This document shows positions 60,294 through 64,000 of a stretch of DNA of 64,000 nt, piece by piece. This stretch comes from Cannabis sativa (lineage: Eukaryota; Streptophyta; Magnoliopsida; Rosales; Cannabaceae): positions 75,536,600 to 75,600,599 of the forward strand of contig NC_083602.1 in NCBI RefSeq assembly GCF_029168945.1. Reading direction: 5' to 3'. The notes below the pieces were generated by a model, which saw only the letters and a program-made list of their open reading frames with translations, had not been told where the DNA came from and did not search any database. The stretch's first letter is position 1. Each line of letters opens with the position of its first letter. A program made the position numbers and the translations under genes.

Positions 60294-63200
60294 CATGGTA
60301 ATTGATTTGCTTGCAAGAAATTTGGACTTAAAACGATTTGTTTGTGTTTTGGATGGTATCATGTTGTTTTGAGTGTTGTTTGATGATTGATTGATGTTTG
60401 TGAATTTTCGTGAAAAATAATTGAATATCTGTTTCTGGAATTATTTTATTGGATAGTATGAAAAAAATTAAGCAATTTACCTTTTTACAGAACTCAATTT
60501 CGATTTAATTTGAATTAGTTATGATTTTTTGAAAAGTTTCGAAAAAAATCGGGATCGTGCAACTGGGACACGCGCGCGGAAATCATGCAATTCCTTCCCT
60601 GCGCCGAGGTTCCACGCCCAAGCACACCCCATGCGCGCGCGGACATGTATGCTCAGCATACTGTCCGTACAGCTCGCATTTTTTTTCGTTTTTCTTCGAT
60701 GTTTCATGCTTTTTCATGGATTTAACTTCCGATTTTTTATGTAGTTCTGTATTTATACATTTACTATTCCTAATTCAATTCTAATTATCATAATTAAATT
60801 AATTAATATTTTTTTTAAAATTACTTCATAATATTAGTGTAATTTGAATTTGAAAATAGTAAATATCTATCTTTTTTGCTTAATTATATATCTTATTTTT
60901 AAATTTGATTATATCTTATCTTATTTTTAAATTTAAGGTCAAATATTAAATTTTTTAAAATTAATTTTTTTTTTAAATAATTTGACCTTATTTAAATTTA
61001 AAATAAGATAACTATAATCATGTAATTTTAAATAGATGTAAGATATTTTGCTAACTTTTAAATTTTGTTATTTTATTTATTTAAATTAAATCATAAAATC
61101 TGAAAAAGATATTTATTTATCTTTTTTTAATTTTTATTTATAAAATAACATTAAATTTTTTTTAAAAGTAGTTAGCAAATTTTGAAATGATATTTAGGTT
61201 GGTTGAAGCCTAATTTTTTAAAATTGTAGGTTTAATTTTAAATATTATTTTATTAATTTCAAAAATATTTAAATTTTATTTTATTTTATTATATTTTGAA
61301 AATATTTTTTTATTATTTAATTAATTTTTCGAAATTATTAATTTAAAATTAAATAAATTCTACATCCAACTATCCAGCTAACCTTGTTGCAGGAGTATAT
61401 GTTTTAGCTTGTTTGTAAGTTTTTAAAACCTATTATTGCTTGATTGCAAATAGCCATGGTTAACTTGTTGACAGATCCAATGATCTGATTTTAACTCATG
61501 GCTCCCTTGGTCAAGTAAATAATTTGTAACAGGTATATTTACAATCTTCTTTCATTTGTGTATGACCTAGCAACATGATAGGATCCATCCAAATTGTGTG
61601 CATGTGTGAGCCTATGTGTTTAATTTCATTATAGATGCATATAGGTTGTTGTTGCTAAATAAAATATCATAGTTCTTGATAGATTTTATTTAGGCCCATT
61701 TAGTTTTTGGGCCTATTCAATTAATAACAGTTGTTCATTTTAAGGTTAAATTCCTCTCTTTTGGGCCTTGTGTGAGAGTTGGGAGCCATAGAAGTGGGTA
61801 CGACATACTGAACCCAGCACCCCCTCACATGAACCACCCCAATTGTGAATGCCCATTTGCCTGATTTGAATAACTGTACTAGGTTAATTAAATTAGTTTA
61901 ACCTAATAAAATTGATTAGCAATATAATTAATTTCATTTATTTTGAAATTAATTTAAGAAAACCATAGTTTAACGAATTTTATTCTAAGCTAAACTATAT
62001 GTATTTTCTTGTATTTAATTAAATATAGAATTATAATCATTGAGATTCTTTCTGAAACTTAATTTAAATTTTTTCATTAAATATTCCTATTTAAGTTGAT
62101 ATTTAGTTATCTATTACTAATCAGCTTCAATCTGAATATCTTTTGGATTTAAAATTTCAAAATTAAGTTGAGTAATTTTAGGAATTGGTTATTAAGATTC
62201 TTTAGATATTTTTTAAGTTGATATTTTTTCAAATATTAACTTAAAATGGAATATTTTCAAATTAAGTGGTTACAACTTAATTTTTGATATTTAGTTAAAT
62301 TTAAATTTGAAAATATTTAAGTTCTAGATTTTTTCTAATACAACTTAAATTAGATATTTTTTCAAATTTTGTGGAAAAGATACTTAGTCAAATAAGATAT
62401 TTTCTAGATAGTTATTTCTAGACTACTTATTATTTCTAATATTAAACAGGAAAATATTATACATTGTGAAATTAATTATTTAAATAATTAATTTTGGTAC
62501 AATTTATTTTAAGTATATTTTTTCCTAGTATTAAACTAGAGATTAATAATTAAGCCTTCTCTACACTTGATTATTTATTTCTTGAATTTAATACATTTAA
62601 TTAAATTGAAAATTAAATATCTAAGTTGATTTTCATCATGATACTTAAATATTTCTTTTTCATGACACTTAATTAAATAGAAAATTATTTTTTGTTGAAA
62701 TTTATTTTTTTCAACTAAATTTAAATAATTTTTCAAAATATATTTTTTCTTTATTTTATTAATCAATTTTCGAAATTGCATTTCATAATGCAAGATGTTT
62801 TCGAATTTTATTTTAAAAATAGATTAAAGTTGTAAATTATTTATTTTAATTTTGGACCAACTTAAATCAATGATTTTTTTCTTTTAATGATTAATTAAAA
62901 TAAATGAAGTAAAATATATTTAATTAGAAAATGAATTAATTAGTCAATGAAAGTCTAGATAGATATTATCTGTTTTGCTTGAAGTATTTTTCTAGTGTAT
63001 TTAATTAAAAAAAAATTAATATTTAAGTTGATTTTCATCATGATACTTAAATATTTTAAATTTTTCTTATATATTTAATTAAATAGGAAAATTATATATT
63101 TTGTTGTAAATTAATTTTATTAATTAATTTTGGGCCAACATTAAATTAGAATAATTTTTCCAAGATTTATTTTTATTTTATTTTAACAAGCAATTTCGAA

Positions 63201-63798
63201 AATTGTATTATTAAATACTTCAATTTTTCGAAATGCAATATATATTTATAGAAAATTAAATTTGAGTTGTAAATTAATTTAAATTAATTTTGTAACAACT
63301 TAAATTGAATATTTTTCTAAATATTTATTGGAAATCATTACTAAGATGGAAATAATTCATGTTATTTTCATATCCATCTAAGTAAAATTTATAAATATTA
63401 AATTAAAATTTATATTTAGAATTTTTCATTCTAAATTGGAAATTTTAATTAAATAAATATATATTTAAAATAAATAGATTAAAATAAGTATCAAAGAAAA
63501 TACAACTCTCTTTAAATAATGAGCTTTATTATTATTAGGACATTCGATCTCCATTGTTTTGTCTTACAATAGTTAAATATTTTCAATATAACCTCGAGAC
63601 GCTAGACTTCGTCCCCCTATGGATGGTTATTCATTGAACGCATTTAACACCGTAAGATCTCATTTGATAAGTGTTTTGTAAGTTTTCGTCTCTATTAGAC
63701 TCTCCCCTACGGTGACTACTTAGAGATAAACTTATAAAACATGAAACAATGGTGGAAGCTCATAAAATGAGAATAACCTTGACTCTCGCCTACCGGGA
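60294..63798 (+). other. Copia D AT-rich leader
   Basis: Related to the leaders of A and C but keeps a GC-rich patch with GCGCGCGG at ~60570-60670 that A and C lack and copia B shares. A 71-codon sense frame (60529-60744) across this patch has a partial counterpart in copia B (31735-31523), with a shared FMLFHG-RFF ending; real translation is doubtful. The GC-rich fold-back is at 61763-61854 with one mismatch. The leader ends within the GACTCTCGCCTA motif, where gypsy F inserted. Confidence 0.75.
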
Positions 63799-64000
63799 TG
63801 TAACGCCCTAATGCTAAGGCACGCTACAGTGCTTTTTCAATTATAGTGCAATCTTTGCTAATCAAAGAATTTTCTCGAAAAACGTGTCAAATTAAAACTT
63901 TTGCATTAAATATTAAACTTTGTAATATAATAAAATTTTTACAAGTGCCGGGATCCCGTTTTCAAACTTTATAAAATTAATTTTTCAAAATACACATTTA
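63799..64000 (-). mobile_element. Gypsy F, LTR end, runs off the window
   Basis: TGTAACGCCCTAATGC begins abruptly inside the copia D leader after CGGGA (63794-63798, presumed target copy). It aligns loosely with the Tekay-like LTR ends at 16715 and 34406: TGTAAC, the TTGCTAATCAA block and a palindromic CGGGATCCCG-type block appear in the same order. I take it as a related chromovirus LTR, in the same (minus) orientation. Only 202 bp are visible. Confidence 0.7.

Larger units (their letters stand above)
48183..63798 (+). mobile_element. Copia D, 5' LTR and leader, host of copia C
   Basis: The LTR begins TATTGGGTTTTATGCCC (TG changed to TA) at 48183. It is interrupted at 49409 by copia C, resumes at 59620 and ends at 60279; joined length is about 1887 bp. 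An intact primer site (60282-60293) and leader follow until gypsy F enters at 63799. The second LTR is outside the window, so the size and duplication cannot be confirmed. The left part of its LTR is almost identical to copia C, the right part clearly diverged (see findings). Confidence 0.88.

Overview
The window is plant nuclear DNA, almost entirely a pile of nested transposable elements. I see no host protein-coding gene, tRNA, rRNA or CRISPR array. Ty1/copia and Ty3/gypsy elements with tRNA-iMet-type primer sites, a chromodomain gypsy integrase, Transposase_28-like extra ORFs, a CACTA element and a Helitron-like element all point to a flowering plant. The low GC content and element types suit a dicot; the species cannot be named from the sequence alone.

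Left part, 1-14988: old, decayed material. It holds a 916-bp element with ~260-bp terminal inverted repeats and an 8-bp target duplication (305-1220), a probable non-autonomous Helitron (1395-2700), a broken minus-strand Transposase_28-like gene (about 4100-6180), two families of degenerate tandem repeats (6470-6965, 7340-8480), a broken Tat-like gypsy gag (9550-10690) and a second Transposase_28-like gene on the plus strand (about 11399-14988). A copia solo LTR (11964-13835, target duplication GAGAG) splits that second gene.

Right part, 14989-64000: a multi-level nest. Copia E (minus) begins at 14989. Its 3' LTR was split by a Tekay-like chromovirus (16715-46966, minus, target duplication ATACA). 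The Tekay element itself took a 339-bp CACTA element (22768-23106) and copia B (23832-33861, minus, GGAGC) into gag, and copia A (35105-45305, plus, GATAC) into its 5' LTR. Copia E's interior was then hit by copia D (from 48183, plus). Copia D's 5' LTR contains copia C (49410-59614, plus, ATTAA), and its leader is cut by the LTR of another gypsy element, F (from 63799), which runs off the window.

All copia copies share ~1.88-kb LTRs beginning TGTTGG and ending CCAACA, with an opening that resembles BARE-1/Angela LTRs. Copia B still carries recognisable gag, protease, integrase, reverse transcriptase and RNase H, broken by a frameshift. Copies A, C and what is visible of E carry the same far more decayed pol, although A and C have near-identical LTR pairs and perfect target duplications. 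This suggests a non-autonomous lineage copied by proteins from an autonomous relative. Its long AT-rich leader holds conserved structured islands, including hairpins with a constant CTAAT loop and changing, still paired stems. These are the most interesting signals in the window.
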